DNA of 64,000 bases from contig JAWZSP010000003.1 of assembly GCA_034401135.1 (NCBI GenBank), positions 868,001 through 932,000 on the forward strand, written 5' to 3'. The stretch is from Volutella citrinella. Its lineage: Eukaryota; Ascomycota; Sordariomycetes; Hypocreales; Nectriaceae. Positions 1 to 10,537 of the stretch are shown here, piece after piece. The stretch's first letter is position 1, and the number at the start of each line of letters is the position of its first letter. The notes under the pieces are model-generated. The model worked only from the letters and a program-made list of their open reading frames with translations, was not told the origin of the DNA and did no database searches. The translations under genes were made by a program, and so were the position numbers.

Positions 1-1830
1 TTGATAGAGCATGGGTGGTTTTCCAGGCGCGACATCGTATCCTGAAGGACACTGTCGTAGAGTTCGTTGAAGCTGTCATTGCCGCCAATAGTGCTAGCCA
101 ATGACATGATGTACTCGACTTCTTGCTCGTGTGCGCCGACAGTGCGGTGAGTATTGGCGATCGGCAACACATCCGTCTTGAGGAGGGTAATGACAGCGTA
201 TCGGTGGTGACGTTTCAGAATAGCAGATACTAGTTGCAGCGTCACGTAAATGGTTTGCTGGTTCCTGGACTTCAGACAAGCCAGCACGAGATCGACTAGG
301 TTGAACAGCAATGGAGTAACTGAAGTGTCTGTTTTTTCTGCCATCATTGTGGCAAGGTCCATCGATTTGCGCTTCCGTGCAACGCTCACGGATGTTTGCT
401 CTTCTGACGACGGCAAAGTGTCCGGTAGGGCCAAAAGGTAGTGGAGGATTAGGTTGATCATATCGGGGTGGTCAAGGGATTCCAGAATACGCCGGAGATA
501 GGTCAACACGGCCACAGATGATCCTCCGTCGATATCGGAAGACTCAAGAAGCGAAGGGTATCTTCTGAGAGTTAGCATTTGATCATCAACAATAATGGAA
601 AACATACAGTAGTTGCTGCAGGAAAATAACTTGAAAATGCTCAAGCAGGGTAGATTTGACCTCGACAGATCGGCAGTGGTTTAGAACATCCTGCCAAAAC
701 ACGAGGTGGGAGAGAAATGTCTCTAGGTGGGACTGAAACTCGGGTGAGCATGAGCTAACGACTTCATAAGTGGTTGTCGGATGCTGGTAGTCGGACAGTG
801 CCAGAATAGGGGGTAGGTTGTGGGACAGGTGGTCGATAACCAGCTTGCGGCTAAGCTGGCTGTACAAGGCACCGAGTCCAGTCGCCATGAGCGTCGACAG
901 GTCGCTCTCGACGATCCACTGCTCCAGCGGCGCAGAGTTGGATGCCGCCTCGATGATGTACAGCAGGCCCGTCCTAGCAAAGTCCCCAACCTTGCCCTCG
1001 TGCTGGATGTAGTCCATCAAGATGTAGAAGAGGGGGAAGTCGGCTTTTTGTGTGCGGCCGACAAACGTCTCGAGGCTATCGCGTCCTTTGTCGCCCTGCT
1101 TCTGTCCACCACGCTGCGTCTTAAACCACGCCGGTAGGATTTCAGGCTCGAGGCGGATCTTGGTCGTGATGTTGAAGGCGAGCTCCACCACCCGAGATTC
1201 GGTGTCCAGACCGAGACGCACGCTATTGACGCCAGTGATTCGCACAAGCAGGTTGGTGAGGCTGGCTGAAAAGGTCGGGTTCTCGACAAAGGCCTCCTCC
1301 TCGCTCTCGATGAGGGTCGCGAAAAAGAGGACGGCCTCCTTGATGATCCACTCATTGTACGACGTCGTAGCGATCTTGCCGATGGGCACGTAGATCTGCT
1401 TGATGGAGGCATATTGAATGCACGGGTGCGGGAGTGGGCGGCGGCTCTCGTCGCTGAGGATGTTGGTAAGCTCCTGGAGGCGGATCTCGAGCATCTCGGC
1501 GGCTTCGCTGTCGCGGGAGAGGTTGGACGAGGTTCGCCATGTCGACTGGTGCGTCACACGTCAGTAAGTCTCGGTAGCACGGCAGCGGTCAACGAGTCTG
1601 TCGACGGGAGCTCGCCATACCAGGAGATGGCCGTATTCCTTCTCGAATCGATGCAGCCGCTTCGCAGGATCCTTGGCCTGATCCTTGCGGGAGCTCCCGG
1701 AGGAGAGTGGGCTTAACAGGCGCGACCACTAGGCAGAGGATGGTGGTTAGCATGAGGGACAAGACCAAAGACAGCTCCAGCAACGTCGCTCAGGGCTGCT
1801 GGATGATGGCGGGCGGCTCACAAAGTCCAT
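1..1830 (-). CDS. FHIP/RAI16-like protein (FTS-Hook-FHIP complex subunit), C-terminus beyond window
   Basis: Partial gene. Exons read as 1830-1822, 1728-1621, 1545-608 and 564 to beyond position 1. Introns have good signals; the last has a GCTAAC branch at 576-571. The start gives MDFWSRLL, and the second exon carries DPAKRLHRFEKEY, both typical of the family's N-terminus. A long helical stretch follows that includes LFFATLIESEEEAFVENP, diagnostic of the RAI16-like (FHIP) family. By family knowledge FHIP links the Hook adaptor, and so dynein, to early endosomes; the Aspergillus nidulans homologue is FhipA. The reading frame stays open to position 1, so the C-terminal part is simply outside the window and there is no sign of truncation. 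The 9-nt first coding exon (ATG GAC TTT) is unusual but places the conserved N-terminus in frame. The family call is firm; the function is inferred from homologues. Confidence 0.86.
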
Positions 1831-2315
1831 GGCTTGACTGACGGCATCTCCAGGACTCAGAGAAGCGTAAAGGGTGTCGCGTTTGCTTCCATCAGGGCCC
1901 CGCGGGGATTCGTCGTGGCACGGGGCTGTATGAAGTGCTGGCGTCGCAAGTTGTCTGTCTCCTGGAGCACGAGCCGGAGGCATCTTCCCTGTCTGCATGA
2001 GATGTGGCGTCCGGGACCCACGCCTCCTGACCCCGGACCTGCAGGTGGCTGAGGGGCAATGTGGCTGAAGCTCACTGTATTCAGTGGAGTTCTGGGCCAA
2101 CACCTTGGGAAAACACCAGCTGTAAAGCAAGATCTGGTATTTCGAGCAAAGCTAAGTAATTATCAGAAGCCGTCGGTAAAACTGAAGTTCAATCCATGAA
2201 AATAAAGGACATCTTCGATAGTGCTCAGCGACCACAGCGTCCAACGGGTAAAAAGCCATTTTTACCCACAACAAGCTACTGGCAGTGTCCCGATTCAAAT
2301 TTATCCCCGTCGCCA
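1831..2315. other. Intergenic: FHIP promoter side and 3' flank of small coiled-coil gene
   Basis: No convincing gene. The stretch holds the upstream region of the FHIP-like gene and the downstream region of the 2316-2766 gene, both on the minus strand. Short open frames here lack splice context or recognisable composition. Confidence 0.5.
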
Positions 2316-2766
2316 TTACATCTCCATTTTCGTATCGGGAATCTCCACGTTCTTCCACTTTACCATTTTCGACAGAGCTGCCTCAATTTTGAAGGTAGTT
2401 TGCTTTGCAAATTCCTCACATTCTTTCTTGATGGCGGTCAATTCGGCCTCCATCTCGCGGTAGGCTGCTTCCCTGCTGGCTAGCCACTCCTGCTTCTGTT
2501 TGCCGATCTTGCAGCGCTCGGCCTCAATCTCCTTTTCACAGGCTTGCCTTTGTTTCAGAAGCCTGTCAAGAGCCTTTTCGGGCTTGACGGGACTCTGGGA
2601 CCGTTCGGTCTTGCGGATCGGCGGCTGGGGTGGTTGCATTAGCAAGTCTGACCAGCCTGATCAAACGGCGGACGCCCGAGCGGGACACCACACGTACCTG
2701 GGTTGTTTTAACCGCGCTGGAGGCCTTGGAGCCAGATGATGTAACACGGATCTTTGCAGCTGCCAT
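2316..2766 (-). CDS. Small Lys/Glu-rich coiled-coil protein, unknown
   Basis: Two exons, 2766-2698 and 2624-2316, give 125 aa. The 73-bp intron (2697-2625) has donor GTACGT, a TTGCTAAT branch and acceptor CCCCAG, and splicing is in phase (KTTQ joined to PPIRKTE). The N-terminus (about 1-45) is basic and Ser/Thr-rich. Residues about 48-110 form one continuous charged helix with heptad-like leucines and alanines (QRQACEKEIEAERCKIGKQ), followed by a short tail. There is no signal peptide, membrane segment or known domain. A TATATAAAG-like box lies close to the start codon. It is divergent from the + strand gene at 3197 and differs in composition (Lys-rich) from the array proteins, so I do not count it as a paralogue. 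Function unknown. Confidence 0.5.
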
Positions 2767-3196
2767 TTTATCTAGCTTTATATGGGTGCCGACAACGATC
2801 ACTCTGTGTGGTCCACCGTTTGCTGAATGCCTCGCCGTCTGGTAGGATGCGGAAGCTGATGCAGGCTTGCGAATAGCGCAATTGATTGGTAGCGGGAACA
2901 GGGTAAATAAACGGGACAATAGACTGTCAACTTGCAGGGGCCTTGTTTGTTGTTGCACTGCTTGTGAGTTGGACTTGGGCAGCTGTTGGGAGATGGGCGA
3001 AGGCGACAAACGGAAAAGTCCTCCGCTGCAAACGCAATGCTCGCCCATGAATCACTGCCATCCAGAGCATTGCTGGTGGGCACATTTGACACATGAAACC
3101 CATATACAAAATGACGGTCGCTGTCTCTCACCTTTTCTTTACCAACTTGCTTCCATCCATCGACACGAGCATCTTGGCACTTACCCCTATGGTCCC
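2767..3196. promoter_or_regulatory. Divergent intergenic region between two small genes
   Basis: 430 bp between the start codons of the coiled-coil gene (-) and the first array gene (+), so probably a bidirectional promoter. A TATACAAA element at 3103-3110 lies about 90 bp before the ATG at 3197. No other motif is evident. Confidence 0.35.
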
Positions 3197-3953
3197 ATGG
3201 CTTCTCCTCACGAAACAGAGGTATATATGTTATTCAAGGTGCAACTAATTTGGCCCTGTGACTGACTGAAATGCGAAGGATGCCCGCCAGCAACCTCCAA
3301 CGTCAGTGGCCAGTGTAATTGCTTCCCTTCGTGAGCTTCAAGTATGTCTTTGCCCCCTAGAGCGCCGCGCATGCCTCCACGAAGAGTCTTACTCGTTTAC
3401 ATCACACCATTCATTCTCTTGGTCCATATTTTACGTCATTTTGCTGCGGTTTCTAATACTTGTCCAGGCCGATGACGGCGACGTCAGGTTTCGTGACACT
3501 GGGCGACTGGCACTGAAGGAGCTCGAGATCCACGACAAAAGCCTGGACATATACCAGGAGCCGATGAGAATAATCGAATGCCTTCACGAGGAACGGAAGC
3601 TTCTTCTCAAGGACGCCATAGCGATGATCGAAGAAGACGAATTCGACCGGACGGTCTTGGATCAAGAACAGTTCCTGGCATCCCTAACTTGCGACACCGA
3701 TTGCGAGGCCAAGCTCGCGCAGCTGATCGAACTGGCACAAACTCAAACTGCTGATCTGAAACGACTCTTGCGCGAAGTCAATGAGGACATTGATGCAATC
3801 GACGAAGAGGAGCACCAAGCTCTGCAATCTAAGATTGGGGAAAGACAGAAGATGGTGCAAAGCATACTGGAACAGCTTTATTGGATGCGACGCCAGCACA
3901 TGGGCTTTGGGATGGAGAAGACGCTGATCCAACACTACATGGACGAAGCCTGA
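3197..3953 (+). CDS. Small acidic helical protein, array member 1
   Basis: Three exons (3197-3220, 3279-3341, 3468-3953) give 190 aa beginning MASPHETEDARQQPP. Both introns have good signals (GTATAT...GAAG; GTATGT with TTCTAAT branch and TGTCCAG) and are in phase 0. A reading frame opens across the second intron, but its sequence there looks non-coding and the spliced form is preferred. After a disordered N-terminus the protein is almost all alpha-helical and acidic. The segment IYQEPMRIIECLHEERKLL (about residues 57-75) resembles KYDEPLRLIHDLRDEGRYL in array member 7. The C-terminal half has coiled-coil features (LKRLLREVNEDIDAI). No known domain, signal peptide or membrane segment. It is the first of seven co-oriented small genes. 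Function unknown. Confidence 0.68.
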
Positions 3954-4630
3954 AGGTGCTGTGGAGGGACGATCTGAATGCTCAGCGAGTTTTGCGTACA
4001 GTGGCTCATGTCTGCTGCGTCACATATTGCCGAGTTCAGTATTTATCGAATAGTGTGCCGGTTTCTGGTATTTAGCTCGAGTTCTGTCGCCCTGATGGTG
4101 CATTTGTGGTTGGGCCGACTCATCTCAGCACGTCATGTTCGAAGCACCATGGAGGCGATGGACTTACAGGGAAGATTTCTTCAGGCAGGAGGAATATTGA
4201 ATGAGAGCTTGGGACTTGCGAAATGTTGTTGTTTATCTCCGATGATGAAAGCGGAATGATTCTAGGCTTTGAGGACTTGGGTGTTAGTGCCTAGACATGC
4301 GACCAGTCCTGTCCTTTCCAAATTGACTGGTCAGCCATATGGTCCGACAAGAGCTAGGTGACAAACATTTAAACCATATGCCAATCAAATTATGGGCTTG
4401 GGCGCTATTATTTGTGATTCTCTGTTCTGATGTCCAAGGGCGAAATGATTGACGACCAGGACGCTCTACGACTGCAGTGACTATCTGTGTGCAGCCACTT
4501 ATAAATACGTATGGGACCACCAGCAGAATAGTTGGGAAATACTTCAATGGGTTTTAATATACATCTTCGAACTCCCGAACTTGATTTGATCTTACACCGC
4601 AACACCGTCCCTCACGTTTAGCAAACCACC
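3954..4630. promoter_or_regulatory. Spacer with TATA-like promoter of array member 2
   Basis: 677 bp without a gene. A TATAAATA box at 4500-4507 lies 131 bp before the next start codon at 4631, supporting independent transcription of that gene. Confidence 0.4.
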
Positions 4631-5147
4631 ATGGCAGATCTATCTGGTAGCGCACAGCGTGAGAATGAAGCCGATGTAAGCAAACTTGCAGCCTTCTTGC
4701 CAAACTTACACATAGTTCTAGCATAAAACCAACTAAAAACTCTAAATCTACCTGTCCTCGTCTTCCATATGTGGCTAACAGTCCTGGGGAAACTGCACGC
4801 AGACAATCGACATCTCTATCGTTGAGGGAAAGCTGCAAGACATTCTGGACCGCTTGAAAGGGAAAGTACAGGATGCGGGCGAGCACCTAGCCGACGATGA
4901 AGCGGATAACCAATGCAGAGATCGCCAAGACTGGGATACTAGGGAGAGCGAAATAGAAGACCTCGTGAACCAAATGATGTCGCTTTTGGAAGAAGAGCGA
5001 AAAGTAAAGATGCGGTACACGACGATCCAGGACAAGAGCTGGGACATGTTTCACAAGCTTTTCGAAAGGATGCTGGGTGCTATTGAGAAGGACTGGAAGC
5101 TTTTTTGTCGCCTGAATGAGCAGCACAAGGTGGTAACTGGCGGTTAG
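4631..5147 (+). CDS. Small acidic helical protein, array member 2
   Basis: Exons 4631-4675 and 4803-5147 give 129 aa beginning MADLSGSAQRENEAD. The intron (127 bp) uses GTAAGC and ends ACGCAG, with a GGCTAAC branch about 25 nt upstream; an earlier AG at the branch site itself would not keep the frame as well. The product is acidic and helical, with a central charged segment (RESEIEDLVNQMMSLLEEER) and an aromatic C-terminal helix. There is no known domain. The similarity to the other array proteins is in size, acidity and helical layout more than in residues, so membership rests mostly on position and orientation. Function unknown. Confidence 0.58.
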
Positions 5148-5479
5148 GACGCAGGGGTGGGCGTTGACAGGTAGATTCAGAGCGCCCGGGCTTTCCAATT
5201 GAACGCAATTGAACGTAATACTCTGAGAACCTCTTCCAATTAAATGCTCTACCATCCAGGTGGAGTGACAGACGATCGATTAAACGGCCGGCGTCACAGT
5301 CCAACCGGTGATTGGCCCGCCTGAGGTCACGTCGAGACAAGGAATCAGGGCCTGCCTGCTGCCAGCTGCTGCCAGGCGCTTGAACTTGAGGAAGTAAAAA
5401 TAAAACAAAAATCGCGTCAACTTCTCCCAATTCTTCCTCTTCCCACCTTTTCACTTCACCTCATCCCCAGACGTCAATC
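5148..5479. other. Spacer between array member 2 and the Cys-rich gene
   Basis: 332 bp with no supportable gene. A pyrimidine-rich stretch (TTCTCCCAATTCTTCCTCTT, 5421-5440) just before the ATG at 5480 is typical of fungal transcription start regions. Confidence 0.3.
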
Positions 5480-6632
5480 ATGGCTCCAGCGGCCAAGCCA
5501 GTCCGTATTGAAGACAGCGACGGCTTTGAACCAGATGCTATAGTATTTTCATCCTGCACTGACTTTTCTATTTAAGTTGATTCGATGCTGACTCGTCTGC
5601 AGTACAATTATGTACGATCTTTATTCTCAGTTGAATCCGTGAGTTGTGCCCTCTGCCCGGAGTAGCCTTGCTTTATTGCTGCCAATCATCTCCACCAGAG
5701 AAAGGATTGAGGCATACTCCATAGAACCTGGATCTCAAGCGTCGCGGTTACGACAACCCCAATATTTGCACCATTACTGACCTCGTGTTCATGCAGTCAC
5801 CTATTCGCGTTTCCAAGACATCGACCAAGGATGAGGGGCCAGCCAAGACAGTGCGCGATGCAGTAGTGAGAGTACTGCTTGTAAACATTACGGCGTGCTA
5901 ATTCTGACGCCTGAAGTAGCACTGATCCATGGGCAGTCCCCTGCCAACGTTGTCTTCGGGCTCTCTGCAGCCCAAGGGGGAACAAGGGGGTAGTGTGTGG
6001 TTTTGACTCGACATGTAAGTTTCCTCATAGCTGTGCAGCCCGAATAAGCCTGACCACTGTTACCATAGCTGCTTCTTCGAGGTGCAGTCGCTGCGTTTCA
6101 TATACAGGAGCTTGCTTGCCTGTCCCCCAGCAAGTCAAAATTCCCAGTCGTTTGCTGGTAGCGGCTCTACAGGCGGGAAATGCCAGTGAGAAAACAGTAT
6201 GTAAGCAGTCTATATCGTGTCAACCCAACTAACACGTATTCCATCTAGATTAACAAGCTTCGAAGCCAGTGTCGTCGGGCCTTGAGCAGGTGTGGCTCCG
6301 ACAGGACCAGCTTCCTCGGCTGCTCTCACCAATGTTGTCGTCGAAGGTCGTGCTGCGAAGCGGCGCCGACAAACAGAACGCGACTCCCACGATCGTGCAG
6401 TGCGACTGGATGTAGCCAACAGCCTGCGGTCCATTGCTGCGTGTTTGGCCACGGGCGTGGCTGCTTTCGCCGCCAAGGTGCGTATCTCTGTATCCTACTT
6501 CGTTTCCGTCAAGCTGACATGCAACAGGAAGGGATCCCATACATCCCTCCTCCTCTGCCAGCGCGCCCTACCGGGCTTGAACTCCCACCTATTGAGAGTG
6601 ATGTTGAAGGGGAGGAGGACCTGGAAGATTAG
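5480..6632 (+). CDS. Cys-rich zinc-cluster-like protein, multi-exon, model uncertain
   Basis: Coding segments are clear but their joining is not. Exons 5920-6014 and 6069-6196 splice to a Cys pattern: PCQRCLRALC, then VVCGFDST, then SRCSRCVSYTGAC. This CxxC...C...CxxC...C layout resembles Cys-cluster segments that I recall from many uncharacterised filamentous-fungal proteins and probably binds zinc. A later exon ending 6477 encodes a basic stretch (AAKRRRQTE) and a small hydrophobic helix. It joins exon 6528-6632, which is Pro-rich with an acidic end (SDVEGEEDLED). The 5' end could be ATG 5831 (MRGQPRQC, spliced at 5862). Alternatively it could start at ATG 5480 (MAPAAKPVRIEDSDGF) through two further introns, but that path ends in the wrong phase. 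The frame change between 6196 and about 6290 is also unresolved. It could be decayed. Possible DNA-binding role is inference. Confidence 0.42.
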
Positions 6633-7085
6633 GAAGATTAAAGCGAGAGAAAGGGCCCGATTGCTATCGAAGGATGTGGGAACTGAGCTATGATTCAATT
6701 TCATCGAAACATCGCCTAAGACAAGAAAGTCATCGGTGCTCGGTTATAAATGGCACAATTCGCGCCCCTATCGTTGCAGTCGGGACTGTCTGAATGTACA
6801 AATTTCGGGCGGAGACGAGCATCACTTGAGCCGGGAACGCAGCACCTGTCTGTGAATGAGATTTGTAAATTTTGCTTGAAGATAATATTGACCGAGATTC
6901 ACAATTGTCAGGATTTTATAATTTGTACATGAGGTAGCGAGACACACTCGCGTTTCCAGTGCACTCCATCCTCGCCCTCAGTCCAACATCGCATCGTCTC
7001 CCAGACACATCTTGTTCCATTTCCTCAACGAAACGATTTAAAGTGATTACAGTGCTGTTACCGGCCTACCGCCCTGGAAGTCGTC
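6633..7085. promoter_or_regulatory. Spacer upstream of array member 3
   Basis: 453 bp without a gene. A TATAAA box at 6745-6750 lies 335 bp before ATG 7086, rather far, so an unseen 5' leader or another promoter element is likely. Confidence 0.3.
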
Positions 7086-7556
7086 ATGCAGAGCGGCGTA
7101 GAGTACATCAGCGCCATGATCGAAAGCAAGGCAGGCACCACCGTCTCAGTCAGTATGACGGTCGAAACATTAGAGGCGAGAACTTTACCAGAGGCTGAAT
7201 GGGACCTCGACTGTGTTCGTCGGCTTCTCAAAGATGCCCAATGGTTCAGTCAACACTTTGACATGATCACTCTCATGCTCAACGGTATACAGGACCGGTC
7301 TGCACAAATCGCCGAGATGCGCTCAGAATTGGCTGACGCCAAAGGCCACTTCAATGCATTGCAGACTTTGGTGTCTTCTCAAATCGCGAGCGAGAACGTC
7401 ATTTCCAACTTCAGCTATATGGAGTGGAGGATCCGCGAGGAGAAGGAGAATGTGGAAAGGTTGACTGTCGCGGTTGGGCAGATTGAAGCCCGGCACGAGA
7501 AGATACTGGCCGACAAGAGGGAACTCGCAGACATGATGAATTGCAAGAGAGTCTAG
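7086..7556 (+). CDS. Small helical protein, array member 3
   Basis: Single open frame of 156 aa from ATG 7086. No intron is needed. The N-terminal 35 residues are Ser/Thr-rich; the rest is predicted helical, with a long C-terminal coiled-coil-like stretch (REEKENVERLTVAVGQIEAR) and a basic end (MNCKRV). There is no signal peptide, membrane segment or known domain. The central part (DLDCVRRLLKDAQWF) sits where the other array proteins have their F-x3-IDAV-like helix, but residue identity is low. It lies between two co-oriented small genes, about 200 bp upstream of the next ATG. Function unknown. Confidence 0.62.
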   Translation: MQSGVEYISAMIESKAGTTVSVSMTVETLEARTLPEAEWDLDCVRRLLKDAQWFSQHFDMITLMLNGIQDRSAQIAEMRSELADAKGHFNALQTLVSSQIASENVISNFSYMEWRIREEKENVERLTVAVGQIEARHEKILADKRELADMMNCKRV

Positions 7557-7760
7557 CCTTTGTTTGTTCCTTAGTCATAAATTCACCATCGGTAATATCA
7601 CTGTGACAAGAGTAGCAATCGTTTGTTCACAGCCAAGGTGGCCATTTAAGTAGAATTTTTTTCTCAATTTCCAGGCTCTTGACCTTTCCAAACTGCCGAA
7701 ACTCGACAGACATTACTTCCAAACCCGGCTCCCTGTCCAATCCTATCCAAAATTGTAACA
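7557..7760. promoter_or_regulatory. Promoter region of array member 4
   Basis: Short spacer. A weak TATA-like element (CATTTAAG, 7643-7650) is about 115 bp before ATG 7761 and is followed by a C/T-rich start region. Confidence 0.3.
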
Positions 7761-8201
7761 ATGCCTAGCTACCAGGTCCAGTTGGTACTGGATGAGGTCC
7801 AGCTCCGGGAGCATACGTTTGAGTATTTCAGCGGCGTAGTCGAGCGACTCAAAGGCGACGTCGGCAGAATGGAGGCCATAGTCGCCGAAGCCACCTCGAT
7901 AAAATTCCAGGGCGGACCCGGTGCGAAGATCCAGGAACTGCTCGACTCTCTTTTCGACTACACCTTTGAGATCATCGATGCTCGCTCAGCGCTCCGGGAC
8001 CAGCGTGGCGGCCTCGAATCCGTGGAAAGGGAGCTGGAGTCGGGCGCCGTGCAGATGGACACGACTGAGAAGACGCTTCTCCTCGGTCGGGTGTGGAAGG
8101 CCCAGCTCAATTTTGATGAGAAGCTCATAGAATGTGACTGGCTCCAGGACCGGCAGGAGAGAATCATGGAGGCCAAGACGGAGCTGAAGCCCGAGGGTTA
8201 G
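7761..8201 (+). CDS. Small acidic helical protein, array member 4
   Basis: Intronless frame of 146 aa (MPSYQVQLVLDEVQ). Two helical halves are separated by a short glycine-containing link (IKFQGGPGAK, about residues 47-56). The following helix IQELLDSLFDYTFEIIDAR aligns in position with FQQELIDAVKAIG in member 6 and FEHRIRAVLIKYH in member 7. The C-terminal half is acidic with Trp residues (GRVWKAQL, CDWLQD). There is no signal peptide, membrane segment or known domain. Strong codon-level coding character (few rare stops in frame, GC-rich third positions). Function unknown; paralogy to members 5-7 is an inference from the shared layout. Confidence 0.64.
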   Translation: MPSYQVQLVLDEVQLREHTFEYFSGVVERLKGDVGRMEAIVAEATSIKFQGGPGAKIQELLDSLFDYTFEIIDARSALRDQRGGLESVERELESGAVQMDTTEKTLLLGRVWKAQLNFDEKLIECDWLQDRQERIMEAKTELKPEG

Positions 8202-8503
8202 AACAAAGCCATGAACACCATTATCTGTACTTCTGATACTCCACACTGTCACCGTGGTCAGCATTAATAGTCAATATACTCTTGCCATACCTGCTCCAAT
8301 TGGAGTGCGTTGTGAATGGGAGCACAAGTGACTGGATGCAACTCACCCATGTGGGAGGGTTATAAGTTTGGCGGCTGACCAACGGAGCAACGCCTCAGTC
8401 CTTCAAGACCCTTGTGTTCATTGTTCGCATAAATCCCCTCTCAATCCTTGGTCAGTCCTAATTTTAATATAAAATCCACCTTCAAGCACAGCGAAAACGA
8501 AGC
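8202..8503. promoter_or_regulatory. Spacer with TATA-like promoter of array member 5
   Basis: About 300 bp. TATAAG at 8361-8366 lies about 140 bp before ATG 8504, and a pyrimidine-rich leader follows. Confidence 0.4.
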
Positions 8504-8953
8504 ATGGCCTATTCAATCCATCCCCATCCCCTAAGCCCAAGTGCTCAGGCGGCATGGTATAGGCTCGCTGCGATCCAAACTCTCGCGGAATCATACCTTA
8601 GAAACCTAGGGCGCCTCAATCTATACATACAGGCTTGTGAGATGGATCTCATGGAGCCGTTCACCACGACGAACTTCAGTCCCCAGCGAATCGACGCAGT
8701 TCTAACATGCATCGCTCGATGTAGCGGCGAACTAACATCTATCCGCCTCAATGTGAGCGAGGATGAGGCCGAAATCCATGAGATCGGATGCTCAGTGAAC
8801 ACATCCGATGTTGACGCACGAACAGTCATGCACAAAGTCCGGGTAGTGTACCAGAGGATGACTTTGGTAAAGGAAACGCTTGCCTCGATGACGGCGATGA
8901 GCAACTCCCATCAGTGCAAGGCGCTGGCGTTTGAGAGTCTTGAATTCTACTAG
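8504..8953 (+). CDS. Small helical protein, array member 5
   Basis: Intronless frame of 149 aa (MAYSIHPHPLSPSAQ). The N-terminus is His/Pro-rich, then helical. The segment NFSPQRIDAVLTCIARC (about residues 57-73) matches AFQQELIDAVKAIGSCA of member 6 in spacing and in the IDAV core. The rest is acidic and helical, with several Cys. There is no signal peptide or known domain. It lies about 300 bp after member 4 and 520 bp before member 6, same strand. Function unknown. Less charged than the others, so coding status is slightly less certain, but a 450-nt open frame with a TATA box at the expected distance supports a gene. Confidence 0.58.
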   Translation: MAYSIHPHPLSPSAQAAWYRLAAIQTLAESYLRNLGRLNLYIQACEMDLMEPFTTTNFSPQRIDAVLTCIARCSGELTSIRLNVSEDEAEIHEIGCSVNTSDVDARTVMHKVRVVYQRMTLVKETLASMTAMSNSHQCKALAFESLEFY

Positions 8954-9470
8954 CTTCACATGGAACAAGCGCAATCCAGGTGACTGACTGTCTTTTTTTA
9001 TTTGTGACGTGATCTGGCCTAGATGTTGTGGAACGTTGACGGCGACGGCGAAATGCCGACCCTCACCGAGGCAAACAACAAGAGGAACAAGGCAATCGCC
9101 TCAAGGTAGGACAAGTAGGCCCGCTCAAAATGTTCCCGTCGTTGTACAAGGCATTCCTGTGTGGCGCAACCCGAGCCACAGGACGGGTGTTCATTCGAAT
9201 AACGCCAACCTGGTCTCACGGTCGGGGCTCTGCTCTTGTTCGAGGCTGTTCGAATGGACTTGCCGTCCGTCACGCCCACGGCGCACCAAATCAATGAAAG
9301 AGGCTCCCCTATAAATCATAAGGCCAAGAGCGCCGGTGCTGGCATTCTTTGCCGAAATTTTACTAAAAACAGCGTCCTTCACTCAGTCATCACCTTTGAT
9401 CAGAAATTCACCAGCAAGACAAACAAGGCTGCAAGTACTGCCACAAACTAACTCAACCAACCACCCGACA
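8954..9470. promoter_or_regulatory. Spacer with TATA-like promoter of array member 6
   Basis: 517 bp. TATAAATC at 9310-9317 lies 161 bp before ATG 9471. Open frames within it (for example 9009-9314) have no support from composition or context. Confidence 0.4.
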
Positions 9471-9968
9471 ATGGAAACAGAGGAATGGATCCGGTTGGCG
9501 AATGCGGAAATCGAAAAGCTCGAGGACTTTGAAGACGGGCGCCAGCAAAAGATCAGGGACCTGCAGACCGCGGTTGAGAGCGCAGAAACCCGCCTCGAGG
9601 GTCTCAAGGAAGTGGCCACGATTCCCAGCGACGCCAAGGCGTTCCAACAAGAGTTGATTGACGCAGTAAAAGCTATTGGCTCTTGCGCGGTCGAGTGCAA
9701 GAAGACGAAGCAGACCCTAATCGACATCCAGACGGGCCTCAACAGGGTGCGGGACGAGTGCCCTGACCGCAACCCGTCCGACCTCCAGGGAGTCGCGGCC
9801 GCGCTGGAGAAGATTCGGAACCAGCTGTGGGAGATTGACGCGGTTTGGTTCTACCAGGTCAAGCCGCTGGTGTCGCAGAGCGTAGCTGCGTGGCAGGGGC
9901 TGTTGGATGAAATGCATCGGCTGTTGGATGCGGATGACATTCCCTTGACGGCTGGGGGGCGTTTGTAG
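9471..9968 (+). CDS. Small acidic coiled-coil protein, array member 6
   Basis: Intronless frame of 165 aa (METEEWIRLANAEIEKLEDF). An N-terminal charged coiled coil (about 5-48) leads to LEGLKEVATIPSDAKAFQQE (about 43-62), which aligns with LEEFRRLRSIPGDKHTFEHR of member 7. The shared core is LE-x8-[ST]IP[GS]D-x3-F. A second helical pair follows, with WEIDAVWFYQVKPL near residue 122. There is no signal peptide or known domain. The start codon at 9471 is the first ATG after the TATA-like box at 9310. This is one of the two clearest paralogues in the array. Function unknown. Confidence 0.7.
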   Translation: METEEWIRLANAEIEKLEDFEDGRQQKIRDLQTAVESAETRLEGLKEVATIPSDAKAFQQELIDAVKAIGSCAVECKKTKQTLIDIQTGLNRVRDECPDRNPSDLQGVAAALEKIRNQLWEIDAVWFYQVKPLVSQSVAAWQGLLDEMHRLLDADDIPLTAGGRL

Positions 9969-10537
9969 GCTGGTGTCAAGGCAATTTCGCAGAGAGCTTC
10001 GCAATAGGCGAATAAAAACGCCAGTCAAGTCTCGTATATATCAACATCCCCTGACGATACAAGGATGGCGCACTCGTGTACGTCTCGAGGATGAGAAGCA
10101 GAACAGAGAGCTGACAACGAAGGTAGCCAATTAGTCGCTCCATCAATTTACTCTCCAGTTGCACTGAACAATGATTACTCCAAAAGCCGATTGCGGTTAT
10201 TAGCTGCTGCTAGTATTCACTGTGCCTATCAACAAAACCCCTGACAATGAGGGCATCAGATCGAGGGAAATAGGATACGTTTCACGCCCGACAAGTGCAA
10301 TGGGCATCTGTCATTCCCCCAGTCATTCACACTCTACTTCCGGGCAGTACGACTGAACAAGCCTTGGATTATTCGCTGAATGGCTTCGACAATTTGCTTT
10401 ATTAAAAGGCTTTGACACCGGAACTTCCACGACATGTCTCCCCTCTCAAATTCCCCAAGGTCAACTCCCCAGGGTCAGTCCCGCATCAACAGAAGCACGC
10501 TAGTCCTCAGTAGCAGACCACAGCTCAACTGATCATC
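9969..10537. promoter_or_regulatory. Spacer upstream of array member 7
   Basis: 569 bp without a gene. A weak TATA-like stretch (TTTATTAAAAG, 10398-10408) lies about 130 bp before ATG 10538, followed by a C-rich leader. Confidence 0.3.
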
